A DNA stretch of 7,728 nucleotides from an uncultured Collinsella sp. GTDB taxonomy: Bacteria > Actinomycetota > Coriobacteriia > Coriobacteriales > Coriobacteriaceae. Every line of letters begins with the position of its first letter. The stretch's first letter is position 1. Location: positions 1 through 7,728 of the forward strand of contig USCS01000072.1 in NCBI GenBank assembly GCA_900552875.1. The letters are read 5' to 3'. The translations under genes were made by a program, and so were the position numbers. Shown here piece by piece: positions 1-6,142 of this stretch. Under the pieces are notes generated by a model. It was not told where the DNA came from, did no database searches, and worked only from the letters and a program-made list of their open reading frames with translations.

Positions 1-77
1 GACGCTCCGCGGCACCCGCCCGCGCTCGTCACGTGCGACAATGTGCCCCAATACAACTGCACTCGGAAAGGCCCCTC

Positions 78-713
78 ATGACCGCACGCCTCATCGTTAT
101 GGATATCGACTCCACACTCATCAACCAGGAGGTCATCGATCTTTTGGGCGAGGAGGCCGGCGTGGGCGAACAGGTAGCGCAGATCACTAAGCGCGCCATG
201 CGCGGCGAGCTCGACTTTAAGCAGGCGCTTGAGGAGCGCGTGGGGCTGCTCGCCGGCCTGGACGAGAGCGTGTTCGAGCGCACGTTTGAGCGCGTGACGT
301 TTACCCCCGGCGCGCTGGAGCTTGTGCGCTCGGCGCACAGCAAGGGCTGGAGGGTCGGCGTGGTAAGCGGCGGCTTCCACGAGGTCGCTGACAAGATCGT
401 GGCCGCCGCGGGCATCGACTTTTGTCTGGCCAATCGTCTGGAAGTCGTGGACGGCAAGCTCACCGGTAAGTTGGCTGCCGACATTGTGACCAAGGAGTCC
501 AAGCTCATCCAGCTGCTGGACTGGGCAGTTGAGTGCGGTGTCGACATGGCACACACCGTGGCAATCGGCGACGGCGCCAACGATATCCCCATGATTCAGG
601 CCGCGGGCACGGGCATCGCGTTTTGTGCCAAGCCCAAGACGCGCGAAGCCGCCCCGTTTGCCATCGACGAGCGCAACCTGATGCTCGCCATGGACATCAT
701 CCTGCGTGACTAG
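78..713 (+). CDS. serB: Phosphoserine phosphatase, short HAD-family form
   Basis: Predicted cytosolic enzyme that hydrolyses O-phosphoserine, the last step of serine synthesis. The 211-residue protein shows the HAD motifs in order: MDIDST (D9 nucleophile, D11 acid/base), VVSGGF with S97 (motif II), K142 (motif III) and GDGAND with D165 and D169 for Mg2+ (motif IV). NQEVID after motif I and R54 in EERVGLL match the substrate-binding cap of SerB proteins. It lacks the N-terminal regulatory domain of the longer E. coli enzyme. I chose the ATG at 78 because GGAAAG lies 7 nt upstream and the nucleophile then falls at residue 9; an in-frame ATG at 33 would add 15 residues that look unlike the family. 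It is followed by 114 nt before larB and is probably a separate unit. Other small-molecule HAD phosphatases are possible, but the motif pattern fits SerB best. Confidence 0.88.
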   Translation: MTARLIVMDIDSTLINQEVIDLLGEEAGVGEQVAQITKRAMRGELDFKQALEERVGLLAGLDESVFERTFERVTFTPGALELVRSAHSKGWRVGVVSGGFHEVADKIVAAAGIDFCLANRLEVVDGKLTGKLAADIVTKESKLIQLLDWAVECGVDMAHTVAIGDGANDIPMIQAAGTGIAFCAKPKTREAAPFAIDERNLMLAMDIILRD

Positions 714-749
714 CCGATCCGTCTAACAATTGAATCAGTCTGTCCTATA

Positions 750-783
750 GTTTCCGAACAATTTTGTCTTAGTGTTCGGAAAC
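750..783. promoter_or_regulatory. Perfect 11-bp inverted repeat upstream of larB (candidate operator)
   Basis: GTTTCCGAACA (750-760) and TGTTCGGAAAC (773-783) are exact reverse complements separated by 12 nt. The right half overlaps the -35 position of the extended -10 promoter at 796-804, a typical place for an operator. It is not followed by a T run, so it is unlikely to be a serB terminator. The half-site was not seen elsewhere in the window. The ligand is unknown. The TetR-type protein encoded three genes downstream is one candidate, and a CRP/FNR-type activator like LarR of Lactiplantibacillus is another. Confidence 0.65.
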
Positions 784-795
784 ATACCCTTTGAG

Positions 796-804
796 TGCTA
801 GACT
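796..804 (+). promoter_or_regulatory. Extended -10 promoter for larB-larC-tetR
   Basis: TGCTAGACT matches the TGn-TAnnnT extended -10 pattern. It ends 23 nt before the larB ATG, giving a short leader that still holds the GAAGGG ribosome site at 815-820. The -35 region (about 775-781) is poor and overlaps the right half of the inverted repeat, as expected for a regulated promoter. Confidence 0.45.
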
Positions 805-827
805 TTGCGCCGTCGAAGGGAACATAG

Positions 828-1610
828 ATGGATAAGCAAGATCTTGAGCAATTGCTGAGCGATGTTGCCGGCGGAGCAGTCACTCCGGCAGTCGCCCTCA
901 CGCGCATCCAGACGGCGCCAACCGCCGATTTGGGCTTTGCACAGCTCGATCTTTCACGCGGGGTACGCCAGGGAGCCGGCGAGGTTGTCTACGGTGCCGG
1001 TAAAACCGCCGAGCAGATCGCCGCCATTATCGAAGCGCTGCGCGATGCCGGTCAGGAGCGCATCCTGGTCACGCGCCTGGATGCCGAAAAAGCCACGCAC
1101 ACCGCTGAGCTTCTCGGCAACGACATCGACCTGGGGTATGTCCCGGACGCCCAGCTCGCCCTCGTGGGCGGCAAGCCCTCCCCTACCGGCAACGGACGCA
1201 TCGTTGTCGCCTGCGCCGGCACGAGCGACCTGCCCGTCGCCGAAGAAGCCGCGTTGACGGCCGAGTTCTATGGCAACGAGGTCGACCGCCTCTACGACGT
1301 AGGCGTCGCCGGCCTGCACCGCCTGCTCGCGCATGCCGAGGAACTCGCCCAGGCACAGGTGGTCATCGCCATCGCCGGCATGGAGGGCGCGTTGGCGAGC
1401 GTTATCGGCGGTCTGGTGAGCTGTCCGGTCATCGCCGTTCCCACCAGCGTGGGCTACGGCGCAAGTTTTGGTGGCGTAGCCGCGCTGCTCGCCATGCTCA
1501 ACTCCTGTGCCAGCGGCGTTTCGGTCGTCAATATCGACAACGGCTTTGGCGCCGCCTACCAGGCAAGTCTTATCAATCATCTGAGCGCCGGCACGCCCCG
1601 CGCCCGTTAA
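828..1610 (+). CDS. larB: Pyridinium-3,5-biscarboxylic acid mononucleotide synthase LarB
   Basis: First enzyme of nickel-pincer nucleotide synthesis. LarB carboxylates the pyridinium ring of nicotinic acid adenine dinucleotide and releases AMP, giving the biscarboxylated mononucleotide used by LarE. The 260-residue protein has the usual LarB length and a C-terminal PurE-like domain. Visible signatures are VVACAGTSDLPVAEEA (about 126-141), AGMEGALASVIGGL (183-196), VPTSVGYGASFGG (204-216) and LNSCASGVSVVNIDNGFGA (224-242). C227 in LNSCA is the probable counterpart of the catalytic cysteine reported in Lactiplantibacillus LarB. The ATG at 828 has GAAGGG 7 nt upstream. The stop codon overlaps the ribosome site of larC, so the two genes are almost certainly cotranscribed. 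Confidence 0.93.
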   Translation: MDKQDLEQLLSDVAGGAVTPAVALTRIQTAPTADLGFAQLDLSRGVRQGAGEVVYGAGKTAEQIAAIIEALRDAGQERILVTRLDAEKATHTAELLGNDIDLGYVPDAQLALVGGKPSPTGNGRIVVACAGTSDLPVAEEAALTAEFYGNEVDRLYDVGVAGLHRLLAHAEELAQAQVVIAIAGMEGALASVIGGLVSCPVIAVPTSVGYGASFGGVAALLAMLNSCASGVSVVNIDNGFGAAYQASLINHLSAGTPRAR

Positions 1611-1620
1611 GGAGCATTCC

Positions 1621-2532
1621 ATGTCCAACCATCAGCACACGCTTATCATCGACGGCACCTCAGGCATCAGCGGCGACATGACCGTCGCGGCCCTGCTCGA
1701 TCTGGGCGCCAGCGAGGAGCACCTGCGCGAACAGCTCGCCACGTTGCCGGTCGACGGCTTTGAGGTTGCCGTTACACGCGTAAACAAGCATGGCATCGAC
1801 GCCTGCGACTTTGACGTTCAGCTGGCAGAGGAGCTCGAGAACCACGACCACGACATGGCCTGGCTCTACGGCAACGAAGCAGCTGCCGAGCACACACATG
1901 AACACGAGCACCACCATCATGGCCATGGCGAGCACGAGCACTGCCATGAGCATGATCATGAGACCCACGGCCATGGCCACGAGGGCCATCATCACGCCCA
2001 CCACCATCACCATCGTTCTTTGGCGGACGTCACCGCCATCATCGACGGCTCGCAGCTAAGCGATGGCGCCAAGCGTCGTGCGCTCGACATCTTTACCGCG
2101 CTCGCCGCCGCCGAGGCCAAGGCCCACGGCAAAACGCCCGAGACCGTCATGTTCCACGAGGTAGGCGCCGTCGATTCCATCGTCGACGTCTGCTCTGTTG
2201 CCATCTGCCTCGACGACCTGGGTATTGAGGACATCGTGGTCGAGTCGCTCTCCGAGGGCCATGGAACCATCCGTTGTGCTCACGGCATCATGCCTATTCC
2301 CGTCCCCGCTGTCGTCAACCTGTGCCAAGCGGGCAATATCGCCCTCACGCCTGCACCGGTCGCCGGCGAGCTCGTGACGCCCACGGGCGCCGCCATCGTC
2401 ACCGCGCTGCGCACGTCCGACCAACTGCCCTCACGCTACCGCATCGAAGCCGTCGGCTACGGCGCCGGTAAGCGCCCCTACGAGGGTTGCTCCGGTACGC
2501 TCCGCTGCCTGCTCGTTCACGCGGACGCATAG
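1621..2532 (+). CDS. larC: Nickel insertion protein LarC, N-terminal (LarC1) part only
   Basis: LarC inserts nickel into the dithiolated pyridinium mononucleotide in a CTP-dependent step. The 303-residue product matches the N-terminal part: IDGTSGISGDM (10-20), a metal-binding His tract with 24 histidines in residues 91-131, FHEVGAVDSIVDV (178-190), CAHGIMPIPVPA (219-230), GELVTPTGAAI (249-259) and VGYGAGKR (278-285). Complete LarC proteins run to roughly 400 residues and continue into a C-terminal LarC2 domain, which binds CTP in the Moorella enzyme. Here translation stops right after the LarC1 end and a TetR gene begins 2 nt later, with no LarC2-like frame following. AAGGAG at 1609-1614 lies 6 nt before the ATG and overlaps the larB stop. 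Family assignment is secure; whether the protein is sufficient alone is not. Confidence 0.9.
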   Translation: MSNHQHTLIIDGTSGISGDMTVAALLDLGASEEHLREQLATLPVDGFEVAVTRVNKHGIDACDFDVQLAEELENHDHDMAWLYGNEAAAEHTHEHEHHHHGHGEHEHCHEHDHETHGHGHEGHHHAHHHHHRSLADVTAIIDGSQLSDGAKRRALDIFTALAAAEAKAHGKTPETVMFHEVGAVDSIVDVCSVAICLDDLGIEDIVVESLSEGHGTIRCAHGIMPIPVPAVVNLCQAGNIALTPAPVAGELVTPTGAAIVTALRTSDQLPSRYRIEAVGYGAGKRPYEGCSGTLRCLLVHADA

Positions 2533-2534
2533 CC

Positions 2535-3074
2535 ATGGATGCCCGCAAAGAAAAAAGCCGCGCCGCCATCGTCGCGGCATTCTCTGAGCTCCTGCGCGAG
2601 GAAGACTACAGCAAGATCACCGTCGGAGACATCATCGCGCGCGCTCACGTAGGCCGCGCGACATTCTATGGCCTCTTTAAGAGCAAAGATGACCTACTCG
2701 CCGCGCTCGTGAGCGATATCTGCACCCACGCCCTCGACGATGACGGTACGCCGCTCGACGACCCACTCGTGCAAGTCGAGCATATCCTCAACAACCTCTG
2801 GGAACGCCGTCAGGGCGTTCGAGCCCTCGTAGCCGGCGCCGGCTCCCGCGTCTTCGCCGACTGTCTCCGCAAGACCATCATGTCGCGCGCAGCCGAAACC
2901 GTCCCTACCGACCCAAACGGCCCCGCCGCCACCATGGACCGCAGTTTCTTACTACACCACATAGCCTCAAGCTTCGTAGGAATGGTCCAATGGTGGGCCT
3001 GGCACAACTTCCAAGCAGAAAAAACCGACGTAGCCAAAGACTATCTCTCGGCCATAAAGCCCCTCTTCAGATAG
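2535..3074 (+). CDS. TetR/AcrR-family transcriptional regulator
   Basis: A 179-residue protein with an N-terminal TetR helix-turn-helix. Helix 1 is RAAIVAAFSELL (9-20). The HTH spans about 28-50, with VGRATFYGLFKSKDDLL (39-55) giving the recognition helix and the family-typical FY-x-x-F-x-S-K-D-D-L sequence. The C-terminal ligand or dimer domain ends in SSFVGMVQWWAWHNF (145-159), as in several TetR subfamilies. I chose the ATG at 2535, only 2 nt after the larC stop with no clear ribosome site, so translational coupling to larC is likely. The position suggests control of the lar genes or of itself; the inverted repeat at 750-783 is a possible target, unproven. Codon use in the last third (TTA, CTA, ATA, GTA) is less GC-biased than in larB and larC. 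The ligand is unknown. Confidence 0.88.
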   Translation: MDARKEKSRAAIVAAFSELLREEDYSKITVGDIIARAHVGRATFYGLFKSKDDLLAALVSDICTHALDDDGTPLDDPLVQVEHILNNLWERRQGVRALVAGAGSRVFADCLRKTIMSRAAETVPTDPNGPAATMDRSFLLHHIASSFVGMVQWWAWHNFQAEKTDVAKDYLSAIKPLFR

Positions 3075-3207
3075 ACGCCCCCTCCCAAGGCGTCATCCCT
3101 TCCCAAAGTGTCGCCCTCATCTCAACGCCCCCAACAGCAAAGCGCCCCTCACACCCAATTTCAGATATATGTTGGGTTGCCTGTTCCGACGCGACTAAGA
3201 CCCCGCA

Positions 3208-3332
3208 GCTGACCGCATGGGGTAACTTCCCAGCGCATTCCGCAGGACGCAAAAAGGCTCGCCGCACGAAGTGCGCAGCGAGCCTTTTTGCATGTCCGAG
3301 GACGCGCTGGGAAGTTACCCCATGCGGTCAGC
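3208..3332. repeat. Nested palindromic element 1 (perfect 29-bp outer arms around an inner hairpin)
   Basis: Outer arms 3208-3236 and 3304-3332 are perfect 29-nt reverse complements. Inside lies an asymmetric loop: ATTCCGCA (3237-3244) opposite GAGGAC (3298-3303). Next come a 4-bp stem GGAC/GTCC (3245-3248 / 3294-3297), a 2-nt bulge AT (3292-3293), a perfect 14-bp stem (3249-3262 / 3278-3291) and an apical stem CGCAC-GAA-GTGCG (3263-3275). The element lies between convergent genes, 21 nt beyond the larD stop. The loop is identical in element 2, although the outer arms differ. I do not recognise the family. Confidence 0.9.
3249..3291. terminator. Bidirectional intrinsic terminator hairpin inside element 1
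   Basis: A 14-bp stem, GCAAAAAGGCTCGC paired with GCGAGCCTTTTTGC, is capped by the CGCAC-GAA-GTGCG hairpin. The A5/T5 tracts at the stem base supply a T run on either strand, so it can end both the larB-larC-tetR transcript and the larA-larD transcript. The T run is short and is followed by GC-rich sequence rather than a longer U tail. Confidence 0.7.
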
Positions 3333-3353
3333 GGACAACTATGTAGCCTCAAA

Positions 3354-4085
3354 CTAGAACATGCCCAAGAAACCGTGCACAAACAGTGCGGCCAGAGCGG
3401 CACCGACAAACGGAGCAATGCCAGGAACGAGCAGGCCGTACTTCCAGTTGTTGTCGGCCTTGTTCTTGATCGGCAGCACCTGATAGGCCATGCGAGGACC
3501 AAGGTCACGAGCCTGGTTCATGGCGAAGCCGGTGATGCCGCCCATGCCCATGCCAACGGCCCAAACGATCAGACCGACGCAGATGGCGAGCATCAGAACG
3601 TTCTCGCCGGCGCGGTTAGCGGCAGCAAGGATGGCGCTGATGAACACAAAGGTGCAGATAGCCTCGCAGAAGAAGTTGCGAGCATAGTTCGTGCCCTCGG
3701 TGGTGGGGTTGGTCGAGAAGATGTTGCGCTGGGCAACGGGGTCGACGACACCATCGGAAGCCTTGAACTCATCGGCATACATCAACCACGCGATCACGGC
3801 ACCCGCAAAGCCACCGAGCATATCGGCAATCATGAAGGGGATGCAGCTGCTCCACGGTACCAGGCCGACGATGCACTGGGCAAGCACCATGGCGGGGTTC
3901 ATGCACACGGCACCGCCAAAGACAAACAGGCAGACCGAGATGCCAAAAGACCAGGTGGTGATGGCAAACATATGGCCGGAGCCCTGATACTTGGTGCCCT
4001 TGAGCACGGTATCGCAGTGCACGCCCACGCCAAAGATGATCATGAGGGCAGTTGCGCCGAATTCGCAGAGGAGTTTGGTAAGCAT
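3354..4085 (-). CDS. larD: GlpF-like aquaglyceroporin, probable lactic acid channel LarD
   Basis: A 243-residue hydrophobic protein of the MIP family, predicted to span the membrane six times with two half-helices. The first signature is NPA at 63-65 (CMNPAMV). The second is NQARDLGPR (190-198), with glutamine in place of the usual proline. By alignment with E. coli GlpF the selectivity filter is W45, G178, F187 and R193, the wide glycerol-type filter. It starts 49 nt after the larA stop on the same strand. In Lactiplantibacillus a homologous channel, LarD, passes lactic acid, so lactate is the likely substrate here; glycerol or other small solutes remain possible. The ATG at 4085 has only a weak GATAAGG ribosome site about 4 nt upstream. 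Element 1 follows the stop and should terminate the operon. Confidence 0.82.
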   Translation of the reverse strand: MLTKLLCEFGATALMIIFGVGVHCDTVLKGTKYQGSGHMFAITTWSFGISVCLFVFGGAVCMNPAMVLAQCIVGLVPWSSCIPFMIADMLGGFAGAVIAWLMYADEFKASDGVVDPVAQRNIFSTNPTTEGTNYARNFFCEAICTFVFISAILAAANRAGENVLMLAICVGLIVWAVGMGMGGITGFAMNQARDLGPRMAYQVLPIKNKADNNWKYGLLVPGIAPFVGAALAALFVHGFLGMF

Positions 4086-4134
4086 AAAACCTTATCTTTC
4101 TTGTCGGTTATAAACGATTCGTTTAGGCCGTGCA

Positions 4135-5412
4135 CTAGTGCTGCGCGACGACAACGCCCAGGCCATCGGGAATGACGGCAACCTTGGCATCGGCACCCTT
4201 CATCTCAAAGGCGAGCTTGAGCGCCTCCTCGATAGTGTTGACCGGCGTCATGTGCATATCCTTGAGCATCTGGTGATCGCACAGGTCGGTAACCATGATC
4301 ACAGGGTGATGCGCCAGGATGCGGGCAAAGATCTGGCTCGTCCACTGATCGGGCAGGGTCTCGTCCTTAGGACGGTCGATGCAGGCGCGCTCAAACTCCG
4401 CCGGGTCGTTGTCGGCGATGTTGTGATAGAAGCCCTCGCCGCCGTGACCGTCGGCACAACCGGCGACGTCGATGATCACACCGCCCTCGGGAAGCGTGGC
4501 CTCGGCAGCGCACATGCCCTTCACGGCCTGATAGATGTTCTGGTCGAGCGGGTAACCGCCGTTGGTGGTGATGGCAATCTCGCACTCGACGGGCTCAACG
4601 CCGGCAAGGCTCTTCACGAACTCGCAGCCGGCCTCGTGCGCCTTGTGAATGTCGCCGGCAAAGGAGCCGATGACCTCGTGCTTGCCGTTGAGCACCACGT
4701 TGAGCACAAAGGCAAGGTGAGCCATCTCGGCGGCAGCAAACATGTCCTCGCTCACATGGTTATGGCACAGGTTGCCGGCACGCGAGTGAGAATCGTTCAC
4801 AAACTGACCGTTGTGGTTGTACATGATGGTCTTGTAGCTGGCGATACCAGGCAGCACGGACTTGCGGCTGCCAGAGAAACCGGCAAAGAAGTGCGGCTCA
4901 ATAAAGCCCTCGGCAAGCAGCAGATCGCAGTCGGCAGCGATCTTGTTGATGATGCACTCGCCACCAGAAGGCAGGGTACCGATCTTCTCCATCATGCTGT
5001 CGTCGGTCGCAACATGCATGACGATTTCCTCGTTGGCAACAATCTCCTCGCCATACTTGTTGACGAGCTCCTCGTGCGTCGAGGGACGATGCATGCCGGT
5101 CGCAACCAGAATACGAACGCGGGCCTCGGGCGCAGCAGTATGAATGTGATGCAGCAGAATAGGCATCGTCACACGCGAAGGAACCGGACGCGTGTGGTCG
5201 GAGCTAATGATGACAATGTCCTTCTTGCCAGCGCAGAGCTCCTCGAGCGAAGGCGAGCCATAAGGGTTGGCAAGCGACTCCTCTACTAGCTCCTCCTGCG
5301 ATTTTGTAGTCTTAAACTCGTTTTGGTGACCTTCCATCACACCCGCGAAGTTCTTATCCTCGAGTTCCAGATGCAACGTCTTGTGGTCAAACGGCAGTTC
5401 ACATTCAAACAA
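4135..5412 (-). CDS. larA: Nickel-dependent lactate racemase LarA
   Basis: Interconverts D- and L-lactate with the nickel-pincer nucleotide cofactor. I chose the TTG at 5412, giving 425 residues, because GGAAGAGG lies 10 nt upstream and the product begins MFECELPFDHKTL as LarA proteins do. With this start, residues fall at the numbers I recall for the Lactiplantibacillus enzyme: D72 and R75 (SSDHTRPVPS), H108 (ATGMHR), H174 (EPHFFAGFSGSRK), K184 (cofactor attachment), H200 (YNHNG, nickel ligand), Q295 and K298 (YQAVKGM). H108 and H174 are the proton-transfer pair. An ATG at 5520 in the same frame would add 36 unrelated residues. Some LarA homologues act on other 2-hydroxyacids, but larB, larC and a LarD-like channel nearby favour lactate. 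Confidence 0.93.
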   Translation of the reverse strand: MFECELPFDHKTLHLELEDKNFAGVMEGHQNEFKTTKSQEELVEESLANPYGSPSLEELCAGKKDIVIISSDHTRPVPSRVTMPILLHHIHTAAPEARVRILVATGMHRPSTHEELVNKYGEEIVANEEIVMHVATDDSMMEKIGTLPSGGECIINKIAADCDLLLAEGFIEPHFFAGFSGSRKSVLPGIASYKTIMYNHNGQFVNDSHSRAGNLCHNHVSEDMFAAAEMAHLAFVLNVVLNGKHEVIGSFAGDIHKAHEAGCEFVKSLAGVEPVECEIAITTNGGYPLDQNIYQAVKGMCAAEATLPEGGVIIDVAGCADGHGGEGFYHNIADNDPAEFERACIDRPKDETLPDQWTSQIFARILAHHPVIMVTDLCDHQMLKDMHMTPVNTIEEALKLAFEMKGADAKVAVIPDGLGVVVAQH

Positions 5413-5422
5413 TGATGAGCGC

Positions 5423-5430
5423 CCTCTTCC
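5423..5430 (-). promoter_or_regulatory. Ribosome binding site deciding the larA TTG start
   Basis: On the minus strand the sequence reads GGAAGAGG within AAAGGAAGAGGG (5433-5422), followed by a 10-nt gap and TTG at 5412. No comparable site precedes the in-frame ATG at 5520. A nearby ATG (minus strand, ATGTGA) is out of frame and stops at once. Confidence 0.75.
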
Positions 5431-5540
5431 TTTCAACTGACACACTAGATAAACCGTTGGAAGGATACGCCGCTCACCGAAAAACACCACCGTCCACCGA
5501 CTCATTAACACAACGTTCATATTTGACCCTCAACAAAACG

Positions 5541-5566
5541 GCCGCGATCCCGCTTGGGACCGCGGC
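5541..5566 (-). terminator. Terminator-like hairpin in the larA leader (possible attenuator)
   Basis: Arms 5541-5551 and 5556-5566 form an 11-bp stem around a 4-nt loop. On the minus-strand RNA every position pairs, with one G-U; on the plus strand the same position is an A-C mismatch, so the minus strand is the likely functional one. The minus-strand 3' flank reads CGTTTTGTTG, a U-rich tail. It lies about 130 nt upstream of the larA start. It could attenuate larA, end a short upstream RNA, or insulate larA from upstream reading. Confidence 0.6.
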
Positions 5567-5569
5567 AGC

Positions 5570-6040
5570 TTGTAAAAGACACTATGGACAGGATGGCTTT
5601 AACGGCGCCGAGACAAACATCAGCCCTATGGCATGCGCGTGTAAGCTATCTTGCATAAATTAGTCAATAAACTGCATAGAATGACGCATGCGTTTCGAAT
5701 CGTAACAGGGTAGCCCCCTCCTGAGCGTGCATTTTTGGGAGTATTCAGCATCGCGAGATAAGTCTTTGGAGCTAAAGGTCTATCGAAAGCCAAGAAGCCT
5801 CCATGGTTCTTCCCTTCTAGACAGCATGCAGCAAGAAACCATCCATATTTGAACATTGACAAGGCCCAATTGGCGCGCAAAGGCATCAACAAAGACCGCA
5901 AACGTCACCTATGGTCCTATACATCAATCTTTAGCTGCTGAAAACTCCGTTTTTTGCACGTCGCCCCAAGCACCACCCTCACCCAGCGGCTGATCCGCCA
6001 AAGGTCGGACATCGCAGGGTCCGCCATTAGTTTACTTTTA
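5570..6040. other. Intergenic stretch without a convincing gene
   Basis: No frame here has a ribosome site plus family-like sequence. A 91-codon minus-strand frame (5901-5626) and a 70-codon plus-strand frame (5954-6166) resemble no protein I know; the second runs into the nested palindrome. About 5761-5940 is roughly 46% G+C by hand count, clearly below the flanking genes. The stretch contains the 25-bp inverted repeat pair listed separately and a 10-bp palindrome ACGCATGCGT (5684-5693). I could not place a promoter for larA with confidence, although TTGACT occurs on the minus strand near 5660-5670. Confidence 0.6.
5726..5960. repeat. Low-GC block bounded by 25-bp imperfect inverted repeats
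   Basis: The sequence at 5726-5750 and the reverse complement of 5936-5960 share CGTGCA, GGAGT and TTCAGCA at identical spacing, 18 of 25 positions in all. Both point inward, like terminal inverted repeats of a small non-autonomous element about 235 bp long. I see no target-site duplication and no transposase. The pair could instead be two copies of a dispersed intergenic motif in opposite orientation. Confidence 0.4.
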
Positions 6041-6045
6041 GGCAC

Positions 6046-6140
6046 ACTCCGCAGGACGCAAGAAGCCCTCGCCGCACCCCACATTGGGCGCGAAGCGCAC
6101 CATTATCCCCTTCAGCTTCAATCCCTGAAGACCGAGGACG
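6046..6140. repeat. Decayed copy of the nested palindromic element
   Basis: Positions 6046-6077 match 3237-3267 of element 1 at about 28 of 32 positions, including CCGCAGGACGCAA and CTCGCCGCAC. A GCGC-GAA-GCGC hairpin follows within TGGGCGCGAAGCGCACCA (about 6084-6101), and CCGAGGACG occurs at 6132-6140. The outer arms and the long inner stem are lost. It ends 2 nt before element 2 begins, so the two copies are adjacent. Confidence 0.55.
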
Positions 6141-6142
6141 AA

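Noticed and set aside
730..751. TTGAAT ... TATAGT as a larB promoter
   Set aside because: The spacer is only 10 nt; the extended -10 at 796-804 fits better.
3074..3094. Small hairpin GACGCC / GGCGTC just after tetR
   Set aside because: Only 6 bp with a 9-nt loop and no T run; element 1 downstream is a much better terminator.
3083..3118. Possible 18-bp tandem repeat after the tetR stop
   Set aside because: The two units agree at only about 12 of 18 positions; low-complexity C-rich sequence explains it.
3208..3332. Invertible (phase-variable) segment flanked by 29-bp inverted repeats
   Set aside because: The interior is a nearly symmetric hairpin without a promoter, so inversion would change little, and no invertase gene is nearby.
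3288..4175. Plus-strand open frame of 295 codons antisense to larD
   Set aside because: Opposes a clear MIP-family channel, starts inside nested palindrome 1, and is rich in Gly, His and Ala as expected of an antisense shadow.
4138..5289. Long plus-strand open frame (383 codons) antisense to larA
   Set aside because: Shadow of larA produced by high GC at third positions; no ribosome site, no recognisable family, while the minus strand carries every LarA active-site residue.
5626..5901. 91-codon minus-strand frame in the gap upstream of larA
   Set aside because: No ribosome site or family-like sequence; it crosses the end of the 5726-5750 repeat.
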